Positions 25,026 to 37,825 of a stretch of 64,000 bases of DNA are shown piece after piece (position 1 is the stretch's first letter; each line of letters starts with the position of its first letter). The position numbers and the translations under genes are program-made. Source of the DNA: Parasponia andersonii (lineage: Eukaryota; Streptophyta; Magnoliopsida; Rosales; Cannabaceae). The stretch covers positions 506,773 to 570,772 of the forward strand of contig JXTB01000007.1 of NCBI GenBank assembly GCA_002914805.1, read 5' to 3'. The notes beneath the pieces are model-generated. The model was not told where the DNA came from. It was given only the letters and a program-made list of their open reading frames with translations, and ran no database searches.

Positions 25026-25290
25026 GCACGTCGGTTGCGTATAGTGGTTTGTGCTAAGGCATTTATGATGCATTTAGCTCTATCTTATTAGATGACTGTA
25101 ATCGATCAGATGTGTCTAACAACAACAATCAGCTATTCATTTCCAAAAATAAAAAATAACAATCTTCTATTATATATTGTGGCAGAGCCACATTAAAGGT
25201 ACAATGAGAGTATATATGTCTGGCAGGATGTTTTTTTTTAAAAAAAAAATTAGTATATACACATGTTATAATATATCTTCAGCTTACCAT

Positions 25291-27879
25291 TGTCACGGAA
25301 ATTTTAAAGCTGTAATTTTTAATAATTTTAGATGAAAATATAATAAAATATCAATTTTATAAAATTTAGGAAAAATCAAGTATTAGATAATTTCACTTTG
25401 GTCTTCAAATCATTATAAATTTTATATTCATTAAAATACTTATTAGTTTTAATCACTTAAGAAAAATACTAATCAAAAGTTTAAGAAAATTTCCAACTAT
25501 CTCATTTGGAAACTTGTTGAGAAATCATAAACTTTGGTACATTGAGTTCAATTGAAATTTTTAGTTCAATGTCTAAAATAGGTTACATAAAATCACTTTC
25601 AATTTTAACTTATCAAATTATTAACAAAATTACCCTCATATATCCACTTACTAACCTTAGCTAAATAATTTTAATAAGTAAAGAAAGTTAACAAAATAAA
25701 AACACACACTAGGGATTAAGAGTAGAATTGCAGGTACAAGCTATACAGTTTGTCTGACTACTGTGACTACTATCTCAACTAAACAAACACCTAAAAGGAA
25801 AAGAAGTAGGGGGTAAGCATTCATATACTCGGTAGAAATTCAATTACTTTTTTGGGTGGATGTAATTTTATCAAACCTATATGGTTAGTACTTTTTTTCC
25901 AAAATCCATTTATAAACCAAGTTTATAAAACAATTGGTACCCAGAATAATCATATATTTAAAACCAAATCTAAAACCATGTCATTGAACATATCATATAT
26001 CAACAAGAATATAAGTGAGTTCTTATCTTCCCATCACGGGTTTGTAATACATTTATAGAAGAGGTACCACACGCCCTGACATTGCATGTAGGAGTATTAG
26101 CAAAAACTTGCGCAGAGACCTAAGTCTTTCACCTAATACTGCAGCAGCTCGCCAACAATCTACACTACCATGATGCAAAAATGTAACTTAGGTGTGTGAT
26201 CCTATAGTATGTACAATTTGTAACAATTCATAATAACCATGTATCTATAAATTAAATTATGCTTTAAAATCCAATTTAGCATTATTCTGGGATTTACTAT
26301 AACATAGGAAGCACACTGCTATATTACCTCATAATCACAATATAAAAATATATATAAAATAATCCACATAGTCCAATCCCAATATAATTCAATAATTTGC
26401 CAAACCATCGTAAAATCACGATTTTTCATAAATAAGTTTTAATGCAATTATAAATCAAAATAGATAAAAAAAAATCAAATAATTAAACCCTTACCTCAAT
26501 ATAGTAATAATACCAACCCAACCACACTAGAATAAGTTCCTATTGGTCATTTGGGTTTTCAAATAGTAGTTTCCAGATCCTAGTAAGTCCACTTGAAAAA
26601 AATAACTTTTCCAATTGAGCCTTAAATAGAGAAATAAGGGTCACTACTGAAATCATAGTACCCAAAAAAAACTAAATTAGACATATATCTTGTCAAAAAC
26701 GGACCCCAACACAGGATCGGTTTGTGGCACTCAAAACGATGTAATTTTTTGTGCCACGAAAATCTAATTTTCGTGTTATTACGAAACATAGTCATATTTT
26801 ATATCAAAATCATGTCTCAATCTTATTGAATCCAAATTCGAAATCAGAACTCAGTTTCGAGGTCCAGAGCATAAGTTACGCTCAAAAATCCGAGAATTAT
26901 ATAAATATCACCTTTTAAAAGAATTTAAAAAAATATTATTTTTGTTGCTTATTTATAAAAATATCAATTTTCTGAAATATTTAGAGACTATTATTATTGC
27001 AGAATTATTTTAGAAAATATTACTTTTGAAAATAATTTGAAAAAATATCAACTTCATTTGTTAATTGTTAAAATGTCGCTTTTATAATAATATTTTAGAA
27101 ATAAACAATTTTCTAACATCAGCCCAAGGCCCATATTTGAATAGTAACAGATTCTAGTCAACACTAGTTTTGCAAGAATATAACTTTTTCTTCTAACTTA
27201 GAAGAATATCACGTTTTTTATTTAAAAATTACTGCACTATCAGATACCGCTTTTATTTCTACCACTTATAATTATTCATGGTTTTTAACTCTTTTTCACC
27301 TCATATATTTACCACAGATAAAATAATTACCTAACTAAAAATTTACTAAAATATCACTTTTTACATATTTGGTAAAAATGGTAAAAGTGGTAAAATTTTA
27401 CTGAAAATGAATTTCGACGTGCAACTACTTAGAGGTAGTCTATGACAATGAAAGAAGACTACACATACTAGAGATTTCGAAAACATAGGTCAAACGTCGT
27501 GTTGGTGGCTGGAAAATCTCGCTGTATGCGGAATTTTCGCGTGTCCACTGAGACTTTATCCAATGTCAAAACGAGGCAGGACTGGTGGTGTTGGCTTCGT
27601 CTTCAGCAGACCTTCGACACAGACTATGTGTGGGCTAAGGTAGATGGTGGTGGCAACGCGGTGGAGCTCGAACAGCAACTGCTATTTCTCTCTTCCTCAA
27701 GGGCCTTCTTGCTGAGAATTTGAACTCTATAGGCCCTTTTAAGTAAATTTCGAGCATTGTTGTAAAGAAATAAAATATTCCAGATATTTTTCTTATTTTA
27801 ATCTGAAAATTGCTTAGTTACAAGTTTGCCATTCAATACAAAAAGTCTAAAATACCCTTATAACTTTTTGGATTTTACA
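25291..27879 (-). repeat. 3' LTR of the LARD-like element
   Basis: 2589 bp, a direct repeat of 31032-33627. It includes a locally GC-rich block (27500-27720) inside otherwise AT-rich sequence, present also in the partner. Confidence 0.85.
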
Positions 27880-29142
27880 TTCTCTCCTCCTTAAAGGAAT
27901 TTCGTCCCGAAATTCAAATATAATACTAGGAGTATGATAGAATTAATAAAAAAAATGGTTATCGAATAGTGAGACATATACTTCCCACTTGGTGTTAAAA
28001 TCCCGATAACATTTCGGTGCCAAATAAGGCATAAGCTAAGAGGTACACATAATTATATGGAATTCCCATCAATAGGTACATGGACATCGTCAAAGGGAAA
28101 AAAAGATTAATGTCCTTAAGTTAGTACACATAATAGGATTGGTAATGATGATCAAGACCGAGAGTCAATAATCTAAGACTCTTATAACCTGAGTACTGAT
28201 TGTTAGGTACTCAACTAGAGTAGCGGACCAAATTTCGAATACATATGTTACCATCCTCTTGATCATACTAGATCAATAATACATTGGGACAATCATTTTT
28301 TTTTGCACCTAGAACCCTGTCTTAAACGTCATTAAGTTTAAAAACTATAACAAAATTTCGAATTGAAATCAATATCCTTGTGTTATTCCACACATGTTAG
28401 ACAGATTCGATGGTTGGATACCATAACAAAAAAATAATGATATAGCTCTTAGACTGTTCCTTACATCAGGTGAGAAACAATTGAGTATACCCAACATCTC
28501 TAGTCAAGGACAAGGTTAGAATCTCAACAGAATAGAAATCTCCAATAGAGCACAAGTAATAATCCAAGCATATAAAATATAAGTATCCATATAATATATA
28601 TATAGCTCAAAGACTTTTTAAGTATTTTTTTTTATCATGATAATATTATACAGTAACTATTTTTATCATATTTAAATCCAAGGACTTTATAAGTTCTTTG
28701 TTCAACATAGAATTATAACAATAACATCAATTACCTCCAAGACTTTCCAAGTTTTTGTTACAAAGGAATGTCATACAGAAATGACTCGATATTTAGTACA
28801 TAAGTAAAACCAGCAATAATATTACAATGCCCCATAAATAAGATTTTAATAGAATATGCCATTTCTGCAGCAACGCATGTCTCCCATCAAACCTCATTTC
28901 ATTTTTAAGTCGAAAACAATTTGAAAATATTTTTAAAAATGTGCAATACAAAAATCAGGGGTATACAAGAATACTACACTAGTTCACACTAAGGTTTTAC
29001 TTTGGCCATGGGTAAACCAAATCTGAACTCCAAGTCACCACACTCTAACAATTTTATTAAAAATGGTTTTCAAATATACTTTATAAAATATTTCAGAAAA
29101 ATGATGGAGTGTGTCATAGTTAAATTTTTTTTCTAAGTAAAT

Positions 29143-29197
<55 letters not shown>

Positions 29198-30106
29198 TGT
29201 ACCTTGAAAACCATACCTAACTTGTTTTAACCAATGAAACATCATTTATTACTTAACAAGCATTTAACAATCCAAAGATTACCAACATCATGAATACATT
29301 ATTGAAATATATCACATACTTAAGTGGAAGTTAAGTAAAATAATCATATTCAATAACAAGATATGTCAAGACATAATAACAAGGTCTTACAAAATTTTTA
29401 GACTAGTATTTAAATTCTATTATGCTTTTTAATTCACAAAAGATTCCAAACCGGATTTCAGTACCAAGTTTTACTTAGTAAAATTCATGCAATCAAGATA
29501 TTATATATTTAATATTTTAAATGCGTACATAAATTTTCCAAAAATTTGTACTTATTCTGCATTACGTCTTACCAAAAGTTTTCTAAGAAATCAAATTTGT
29601 TTATCAAATTATCGCATAAATTTTTCCATAACCATGTGAAAGTACATTTTAGCTTATAAATCAAGCACGAAAAATATTAACCACATTCAAATCTAAAAAA
29701 ATACTTAAAACTTTAAGTATATAAAAATTTCTTAGTCTAAAGAATTCTCCTACTAGCACTATCAAATATAGAAATAATGAAGTATCATAGCTAAATTTTA
29801 TATCTACCGAGGTTCAATTTTACAATAGTGCAGTCTTAGACAATCTAATTTCAAATAATCTTTTGAAGAGGTGAATTCTTTTGTCTTAACTAATACTTAA
29901 GTTTAAAATATTCATGGCTCTTTTGAAAATAAGGATATGCAATTCATCAAATATAACATCCTATTTTGTTTCAAACTATACAAATAAATTTGAAGATTTT
30001 TTTTAAAAAAAAAAAAACAAAAGGTCATGAAAATCATATAAGAAGTTCTAAATTTAATTAAATTATCAATAACCAAATTATTTCTTACACAAGAGTTACA
30101 AGGTCA

Positions 30107-30139
<33 letters not shown>

Positions 30140-31031
30140 ATATAAGTTGAATGAAAACCATATCTAGGTGCACAATTTCATTTTTCATTCAGCAAAAATG
30201 TTCTCAGTCTATTAATCGTGAATTTTTTTTTTCTTTTCCAATTATAAAAATTTTACCTTGGAAAGACACGTAAATGAGGCATACATCTATCAATTTGGTA
30301 AAATATTTTATCACAAGTAAATAGTTTACAAGGTAATACAATCATGATTCATTAATTTAGAAAAAATCAAATAACCAAAGAATCTTAAATGAAATTAAAT
30401 CATTTATTCTAGTGATGCACAATTAATGTCATGCCGATCTTGGTGAAATTAGTACAATACCACACTCAATATATAATACCCATTTGTCAATTTACAAGCA
30501 ATATATCATGCAAAAAATATCATCAATTTAATCATTATTAACACAAGCACTATTATTATTTACTCAAACCGAGTAATTAAAAGTATACCAAAATCAAAGG
30601 ATTAATATCACAATCTCATACATATAAATGAAGTCAATCCACAACAATCAAGATACGAGACATCGAATCACTATCTTCGAACGTACGAGGTTCATATACC
30701 TTCTCACCATAATAGACATTAGAGTATAAGAATTGATGTACATTTGAATCTGAGAATTTCGATAGGAATAGAATTCATTAGTCTTGTGTCAATCCCAACA
30801 CTTTTGAGACTAGAATTTCTAGGTTATAACTATCCTAAGGATACTAGAACTTCACTCTAGGGAGATGAACGAAAGATTCAAAACGAATCAGAGTAAAAAT
30901 AACATATTTAACTAATTCCTAAGCGATGTATGAGGTATTTGTCAAACACTTTCTAAAATCCTTTTTAAATAACAAAATCTCACAAGCAAGATCCCAAATA
31001 AATCTGAAGCTTGCAGCTCCGATACCAATTT
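27880..31031 (-). other. Coding-free interior of the LARD-like element
   Basis: No frame with family resemblance on either strand. It contains an (AT)n/(AC)n microsatellite at 29147-29198 and a GA run near 30120. The polypurine tract lies at about 27880-27897 and the primer site at about 31017-31029. Confidence 0.75.
29147..29188. repeat. (AT)n microsatellite
   Basis: Uninterrupted AT dinucleotides followed by a short AC run. Confidence 0.95.
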
Positions 31032-33627
31032 TGTCACGACCGAAAATCTAAATCCGTGACATTTAGTAATTTTATGTGAAAATATAATAAAATAGTTAAT
31101 TTACAAAATTTAGGAGAATCAAATATTAGATAATTTCGTTTTAGTTCTCAAATCATTATAAATTTCATAATCATTAAAACTCTTATTAGTTTTGATTATT
31201 TAAGAAAAATACCTATCAAAGTTTAAGAAAATTTTCAACTGTCTCATTTGGAAACTTGTTGAGAAATCACAAGATTTGGTAAATTAAATTCAACTGAAAC
31301 TTTTCGTTCAATATCCAAAATAGGTTACATAAAATGAATTGCAATTTCAAGTTCTCAAATTATTAACAAAATCACCTTCATACATCCATTTACTAACTTT
31401 GGCTAAATAATTGAATAAGGAAAGAAAGTTAACAAAATAAGAACTCCCACTAGGGATTAAGAGTAGAACTACAGGTACAAGATACACAGCATGTGTGACT
31501 ACCGTGATTACTACCTCAACTAGACAAACACCTGAAGGGGAAAAAGTAGGGGGGGTGAGCATTCACATGCTCGGTAGAAATTCAATTACCTTTTTGGGTG
31601 GATGCAATTTTACCAAACCAGCATAGTTAATACCTTTTCCAAAATTCATTTATATACCAAGTTTATAAAACAATTGGTACCCAGAATAATCATATATTGA
31701 AAATTAAATCTAAAACCACATCATTGAACATATCATATATCAACAAGAATATAAGTGATCTCTTATCCTCCCATCACGACCTTGTAATACATCTGTAGAA
31801 GAGGTACCCCACATCCTAACATTGCCCGTAGATGTATCAGCAAAAACTTGCGCAGGGGCCTAGGTCTTTTACCTAGCACTGTAGCAACTCGCCAACGATC
31901 TACACTACCATGATGCAATAATGGAACTAAGATGTGTGATCCTATGTTATATACGACATGCAACAATTCACAATAATCATGTATCCATGAATCAAATCAT
32001 GTTTTAAAATCCAATTTGGCATTATTATGAGATTTACTGTAACTTGAGAAGCACACCCCTATTTTACCCCATAATTACAATATAAAAATATATAAAATAA
32101 TATATACAGTCCAATCTTAGTATAATCCGACACTTTTCAATAATTTGTCAAACCATCATGAAATCACGATTTTCATAAATAAGTTTTAATGCAATTATAA
32201 ATCAAAACATATATAAAACCAGGTAATTGAACCTCTACCTCAATATGGTAATAATACCAAGCTAATGACACTCGAAAAAACTCCTATTAGTCACTTAAGT
32301 GTTCGAATGGTAGTTTTTAGATCCTTGTAAGTCCACTTGAAAAAGTGACTTTTCCAACAAAACCTTAAATAGAGAAACAGAGATCACTATTAAATTCAGC
32401 GTACCCAAAAATTCAAGACTAGACATATACCTTGTGAAAAACGGACCCCAATGCGGGACCAGTTTGTGGCACGCAAAACAGTGCAATTTTTTTTACCACG
32501 TAAATCTAATTTTCATACTATTACAAAACATAGTCATATTTTATAGCAAAATTCATGTCTCGATCTCACTGAATCCAAATTTGAAGTCAGAACTCAATTT
32601 CAAGGTCCAGAACATAGGTTATGCTCAAAAATCCAAGAATTACATAAATACCACCTTTCAAAGGAATTTAGAAAATTATCATTTTTGTTGATTATTTGTA
32701 CAATATCATTTTCTGAAATATTTAGAAAATATTATTATTACAGAATTATTTTGAAAAATATCAATTTCAAAATAATTTTAAAAAAGTATCAACTTCACTA
32801 GTTAATTGTTAAAATGTCATTTTTGTAAGAATATTTCGAAAAGGAATAGTTTTCTAACATCTGTCCAAGGCCCAAATCTGAATAGTAATATTCTCGTCCA
32901 ACACTATTTGGTTTTGCAAGAATATCACTTTTTATTCTAAATTAGAAGCATACCACATTTTTTTGTGTAAAAATTACCACACTATCGGATACCTTTTTAC
33001 TTCTAAATCGTAATTATTCATGGTTTTTAACTCTTTTTCACCTTATATATTTATCTCGGGTAAAATAATTATCTAACTACAAATTTACGAAAATATCACT
33101 TTCTATATAGTTGGTAAAAATGGTAAAAGTGGTTTACCGAAGATGAATTTTGACTTGCAACAACCACTTGAAGGTGGTCAATGACGATAAAAGAAGAGCA
33201 CACACGCTTGAGGCATCGAAAACGGAGGTCAAACGTTGTGCCAATGGCTAGAAAATCTTGTTAGAGGCGGAATCTTCGTGAGGCTGCTGTGACTTCGTTC
33301 GATGTCGAAACGAGGCGGGACTAGTGGCGTTGGCTTCATCTTTGGTAGACCTTTGATAGAGGCTAGCATGTGGACTGAGGCGGGCTATGGTGGCAGCGCA
33401 GCAGAGGTCGAACAAAAACTGTTGTTTCCCTCTTTTCCTCTTTCTCAAGGGCCTTTTTGGAGAGAATTTGAACTCTATGAGCCTTTTTAAGTAAATTTTG
33501 GGCACTATTGCAAGGGAATAAAATATTTCACATATTTTCCTTATTTTAATCTAAAAATTACTTAATTACAAGTTTTCCACTCAACACAAAAAGTTTAAAA
33601 TACCCTTATAACTTTTCGGATGTTACA
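31032..33627 (-). repeat. 5' LTR of the LARD-like element
   Basis: 2596 bp, partner of 25291-27879. Carries the conserved GTAGGGGGGGTGAGCATTC patch at 31546-31565 that is also seen in the chromovirus LTR. Confidence 0.85.
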
Positions 33628-34254
33628 ATCATTATACATTGGATTTCTAAAATTTTACGTACAAAACAAAAAAAAAAATACAAAATATGGTGAGTCAGTT
33701 TTTTTTAATTCGTGTATCACATTTTTTTTAAAGAAAATTACCATTTTTTAAAATTATTCTAGAAAAATACCGTTTTTAAAAATAGTTACTAGTAATTGTA
33801 ATCAGTTTTCTAATAATGGTAACTACTAATCAAAGGTATTTAAATTAAAATTAAAAAGAAAAAAGAGAGAAGAAAAATACTTTAATTAGTAATAGAAATA
33901 AGAAATATAGTAAAAATTACAAAAAAAAGGGAAAAAAAACAACAAAAGAAAAGAAATATGTTATAATTAGTAACTAGTAACTAGTAATTACTTTTAAAAA
34001 ATTACATTTTTTCTAAAAGCAATTTTAAAAAATGACATTTTTTTTTTAAAATGCAATATAGAAGTTATAAAAAAACTAACTACTATATTTTTCAAATACT
34101 TTTCAAAAAAGGCTATGTATTGCCTAATTTCCTCTTATAAATTCACCCCATAAACATTAGTTTTCTATAAATACCACATTCAGAATGAAGTTTTTTATAT
34201 GTGGTCGTACTTAAAAAAGTATTACTTTTATATCTCTATTCTTTCTCTAGTCTT

Positions 34255-34256
<2 letters not shown>

Positions 34257-34322
<66 letters not shown>

Positions 34323-34350
34323 GCTATTATTACTACTACTACTACTACTT
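34257..34350. repeat. (ATT)n/(ACT)n microsatellite
   Basis: About 22 ATT triplets followed by ACT triplets. The leucine-rich open frame across it is an artefact of the repeat. Confidence 0.95.
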
Positions 34351-36113
34351 TTTATGGCTCTAAAATTTATGACTTTTTTTCAAAAAAAAAACTTTAATAT
34401 ACCTGCTTACAATCTATAATTTTGAGTATACCCCTAAGTTTAATTTTTGTTGATTGAGTCCAATTAACTAATTTTAAATCGACCATTTTCTAATTAATTT
34501 TTAAATCTTTAGTGAATGATTCCACTATTTTTCGCATTTTAAATCTATGAAATAAAAGTTCATGTGGCATAAAAATTTCTTTCTTTTCTCATTTCATGAT
34601 AGATTTTAGAAAATGTACTTTTTTTTCCCTTTACATTTATATTTCTTTGACTAGTAAATTTACTAATTATATGCTAAAAAAATAGTCATAAATGCAAATG
34701 AGAAAAAAAAAAATGTTGTATACTATGTCAAAAGTAGACGCAGAGCGTGATTTCTCCCAAATTTTCGGTCTGAAATATTTTTATTTTCTAATAATGCCCT
34801 TATTAAAAATAAATAAATTGACTCCTGATAGTTATAGACATAAAACATTTTAAGGTGACTTTTATTTATTATAAATTTCTATTCTGTTAAGTATAATACT
34901 GTGTAGACGTGACTTGAGGAAATATTTTAATTTATGGAGTAAAAAACAAACAAACAACGTGTACAAAGGGTATAACACCCCCTTAGTCTAAGTTTATTAG
35001 ATTAGGAGATGTTATCATTGAATTCTTTAAAACATAAAAAAAAAATGTGGAATATTTTTTTTTATAAAATAAATATCTCATTAAAGTCTCTATTAGATTC
35101 ATAAAGAAAATAATAACAATACTTTGAAAGCCATGTAAGATAAAGAAAAACTTCTAAAAATATAAAATGTCATTAACAGAAAATAAGGACTAAAAAATGT
35201 TCATTTAATTGAAATCTAGACCGCTAAACCGCCATGTCACCGAGTCGCTTCATCACTACCATCCGCTATCTTACCATTCATTACTTGAAAAATATTAGAT
35301 AATATAATGAGCTTAAAACCAATAAGTAAACCATAATGTACATAGTTAACAAGGTATGTTTTAGTTATTTTCTAAAATATATTTTTTGAGATCTATTCAC
35401 AACTTTGAAGACTTTTCATTTTTAATCCTTGAGAGCATTCAATGTAATGCCTAAGCTTTTGGTAACTAGTGGGCCATGATTGTTGAACCAGTTTTTACTT
35501 TGCAACCGACTCCTTGGTAAAACTATATTAGAGGTATAAATTAAGTGCACCTAGCCTATGTAGTCACACACACACATTAATGATCTCAAAAATGACTTAT
35601 CGTCCCTATAGTTAAAATCATATAGGATACCTCCCTAATACAGTCTATTATCATTTATCTTTGGTAGGTACATGATTCCTCATGTCTCATGCCTACTCAA
35701 CCTTCTAGACATAGACACACACTAATTTTTTTAAAATCTTACTTTACAAAATATTTAATTAAATGGTTAGAAAAAGCATTCTATTGTAAAATTTTTGTTC
35801 TTTTGAAACATACCATTTTATAAAATAATGTCATGTATATGGATGATAATGCCTCATATAAAATAATATGTTATGTATCATCAATTTCCACATAAAATAC
35901 ATGTAACACATAATTATACAATGTAAATTATATAAATAATTAAAGCAGCTAAGTATGGTTTACTTATATTTAGTCCAAGTAAAATAAAGAGTCAAGAAAA
36001 GTGAGAATGTCCTCTAAATGCTTACGACTTATGTGCCCTACCTATATTATTGGTATTATAAGTGTAAATTTATTTAATTCATTTTTCTTATTCTAATGAA
36101 ATTTCTCGAGAGA

Positions 36114-36115
<2 letters not shown>

Positions 36116-36159
<44 letters not shown>
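36116..36159. repeat. (TA)n microsatellite
   Basis: Uninterrupted TA dinucleotides, 44 bp. Confidence 0.95.
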
Positions 36160-36161
<2 letters not shown>

Positions 36162-36600
36162 ATGCACTTAAGATAAACATAATTTATGTATAAAATTGAA
36201 AATTTTAAATATAGAATATAAACAACATTTTATATAATAATTCCACAAATAATTTCATAGAATATGCTTGTAGTTTAGAATTCTGAAATTAATACAAAAA
36301 CAATAACCAAATCTGACACCAACTCATATAAAAATTATATCTCATTACTTACTAACCAATTTGATGTAAAATTTAATAAAAACATTCTTAATACAATATT
36401 TTACCATGCAAAATTAAAAGAAAACACACAATGCACTTAAAAATAATATTTATTTATTTTTAAAATTTAAATACAATCCATTAATTTTATTTGTTATCTG
36501 ACTAGTAGATACAAAACGATTTATTTCTCCTACTACACATATATTTTAATACTGAAACTTTTTAGAGACAAATTAGATATATAAAGCAATTACTAAAAAT

Positions 36601-36665
36601 TTGTATATACTATTGTAATTTGGTACTATAAATATGCCAGTACTAAATTACAATAGTATATACAA
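36601..36665. repeat. Near-perfect inverted repeat (hairpin), 27-bp arms
   Basis: The left arm TTGTATATACTATTGTAATT continues to GGTACT; the right arm is its reverse complement with one mismatch, separated by 11 bp (ATAAATATGCC). It lies just left of the first direct repeat at 36690 and has no copy next to the second. Confidence 0.85.
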
Positions 36666-36689
36666 AATTTAGAAAATTATAAAAAATAA

Positions 36690-37825
36690 TCTATTAAGAA
36701 ATACCATCTCTAAATTTTACAATGATCAAATAATATATAAAAAATATACCTAAAAATATCAGATCGTGGAGAGCTCTAAAAAAAAAATATAAAATCCGAA
36801 ATCACACAATAATGTTTATTGACAAATCACAATGATAACGTGTAATAAAAAAATTATTATTATTTAATTAAAATACAATTGATTTTGAAATGTTTAAGAC
36901 TAAACTAGACATCTCCAAAAAATATTAATGAAAAAAAAAAGAGTACAAAAATAAATTTTGAGCTATTTATAAAAATTCGTAGAATACAGAAATCAGTTTC
37001 ATTAAAAAACAAAACAGTGATATGTTTATGCTAAAGAATATTAAAGTCACAAAATAATCAATAAAATTATGTTTAATCACATAAATACAGTCAATTAAGA
37101 CTCATTATTATACCTAAAGAAAAATAAATAAATATACAATTGGAAGAAGTATGTATAGAGATTTTACCCGTAAATCAACAATAGTGACAAAAATCTTGTA
37201 ATTCTTAGAATTAGACTTCTCTTAAACATTAAAAGTTTGAAGATAGAGAAATAGATGAAAGATGATGCCTAAAGAATTTCATTGTGTGTTGAAATTTAGA
37301 GAAAAGGAAAAAAGGTGAAGGTGACTAGGGTTTAGAGAAGAATAGAAATATTAATATTAATATCAATATATATATATATATACTGAATCTTTCTCTTTTT
37401 TGTTTTGTTTTTATAAAATCATATACATATCTCACGACAACTATTATTATTATTTTTATATATTTAGTTTAATAAATATGTATATATATCTAATTTTAAT
37501 TTAAATATATATATGTTTACATAAAACAATGGCACAAATGTTTTTTTTTCACACAATATTTAAATTATATATATCATAATTAAATACCATATTGTGTCAA
37601 TTAAATATTAATAACATTAATAACAACGATTACTTATTTAAATAATTTCAAATAAATATACTAGATTATATAAACTACACTTTTTTGTTATTTTAAGAAT
37701 CTACCAAATTTTAGTAGGCATGTAAGAAAATTATATTAATAATGCACTCATAATAAAATATAAAATGACAAACGAAAGTTCTCAACATGTACTAAATATA
37801 AACTTTACGTTATAATTTTTATATG
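36690..37825. repeat. Direct repeat copy 1 (LTR-like), partner at 39640-41015
   Basis: About 1.13 kb, starting near TTAAGAAATACCATCTCTAA and ending near AACTTTACGTTATAATTT. It is collinear with the second copy except for the MITE in that copy, and supplies the empty site (CATAATTAAA at 37575-37584). Confidence 0.8.

Larger units (their letters stand above)
25291..33627 (-). mobile_element. Non-autonomous Gypsy-type LTR element (LARD-like), 8.3 kb
   Basis: Two 2.6-kb direct repeats begin TGTCACG and end TTACA, flanked by 5-bp duplications ACCAT/ATCAT (one mismatch). The 3.15-kb interior has no recognisable gag or pol on either strand. It retains the replication signals: next to the right LTR the minus strand reads TTGGTATCGGAGC, close to the initiator-Met tRNA primer site TGGTATCAGAGC, and next to the left LTR it reads AATTTCGGGACGAAATTC then AAGGAGGAGAGAATG, a polypurine tract. 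These ends are of the Tekay/Del chromovirus type, so it is a coding-free relative that depended on another element. The LTRs are visibly more diverged than those of the Tat element, so it is older. Confidence 0.85.
33628..36600. other. AT-rich spacer, no gene recognised
   Basis: Very AT-rich, with many poly-A and poly-T runs and two long microsatellites. A GC-balanced stretch at 35440-35720 could be LTR-derived, but nothing firm supports a gene. Confidence 0.5.

Noticed and set aside
27499-27723. 74-codon frame with a counterpart at 33302-33490
   Set aside because: Both lie in the GC-rich block of the paired LTRs. The repetition comes from LTR duplication, the two frames are not well conserved as proteins, and no domain is visible.
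34201-34419. Leucine-rich open frame
   Set aside because: It is a translation of the (ATT)n microsatellite.
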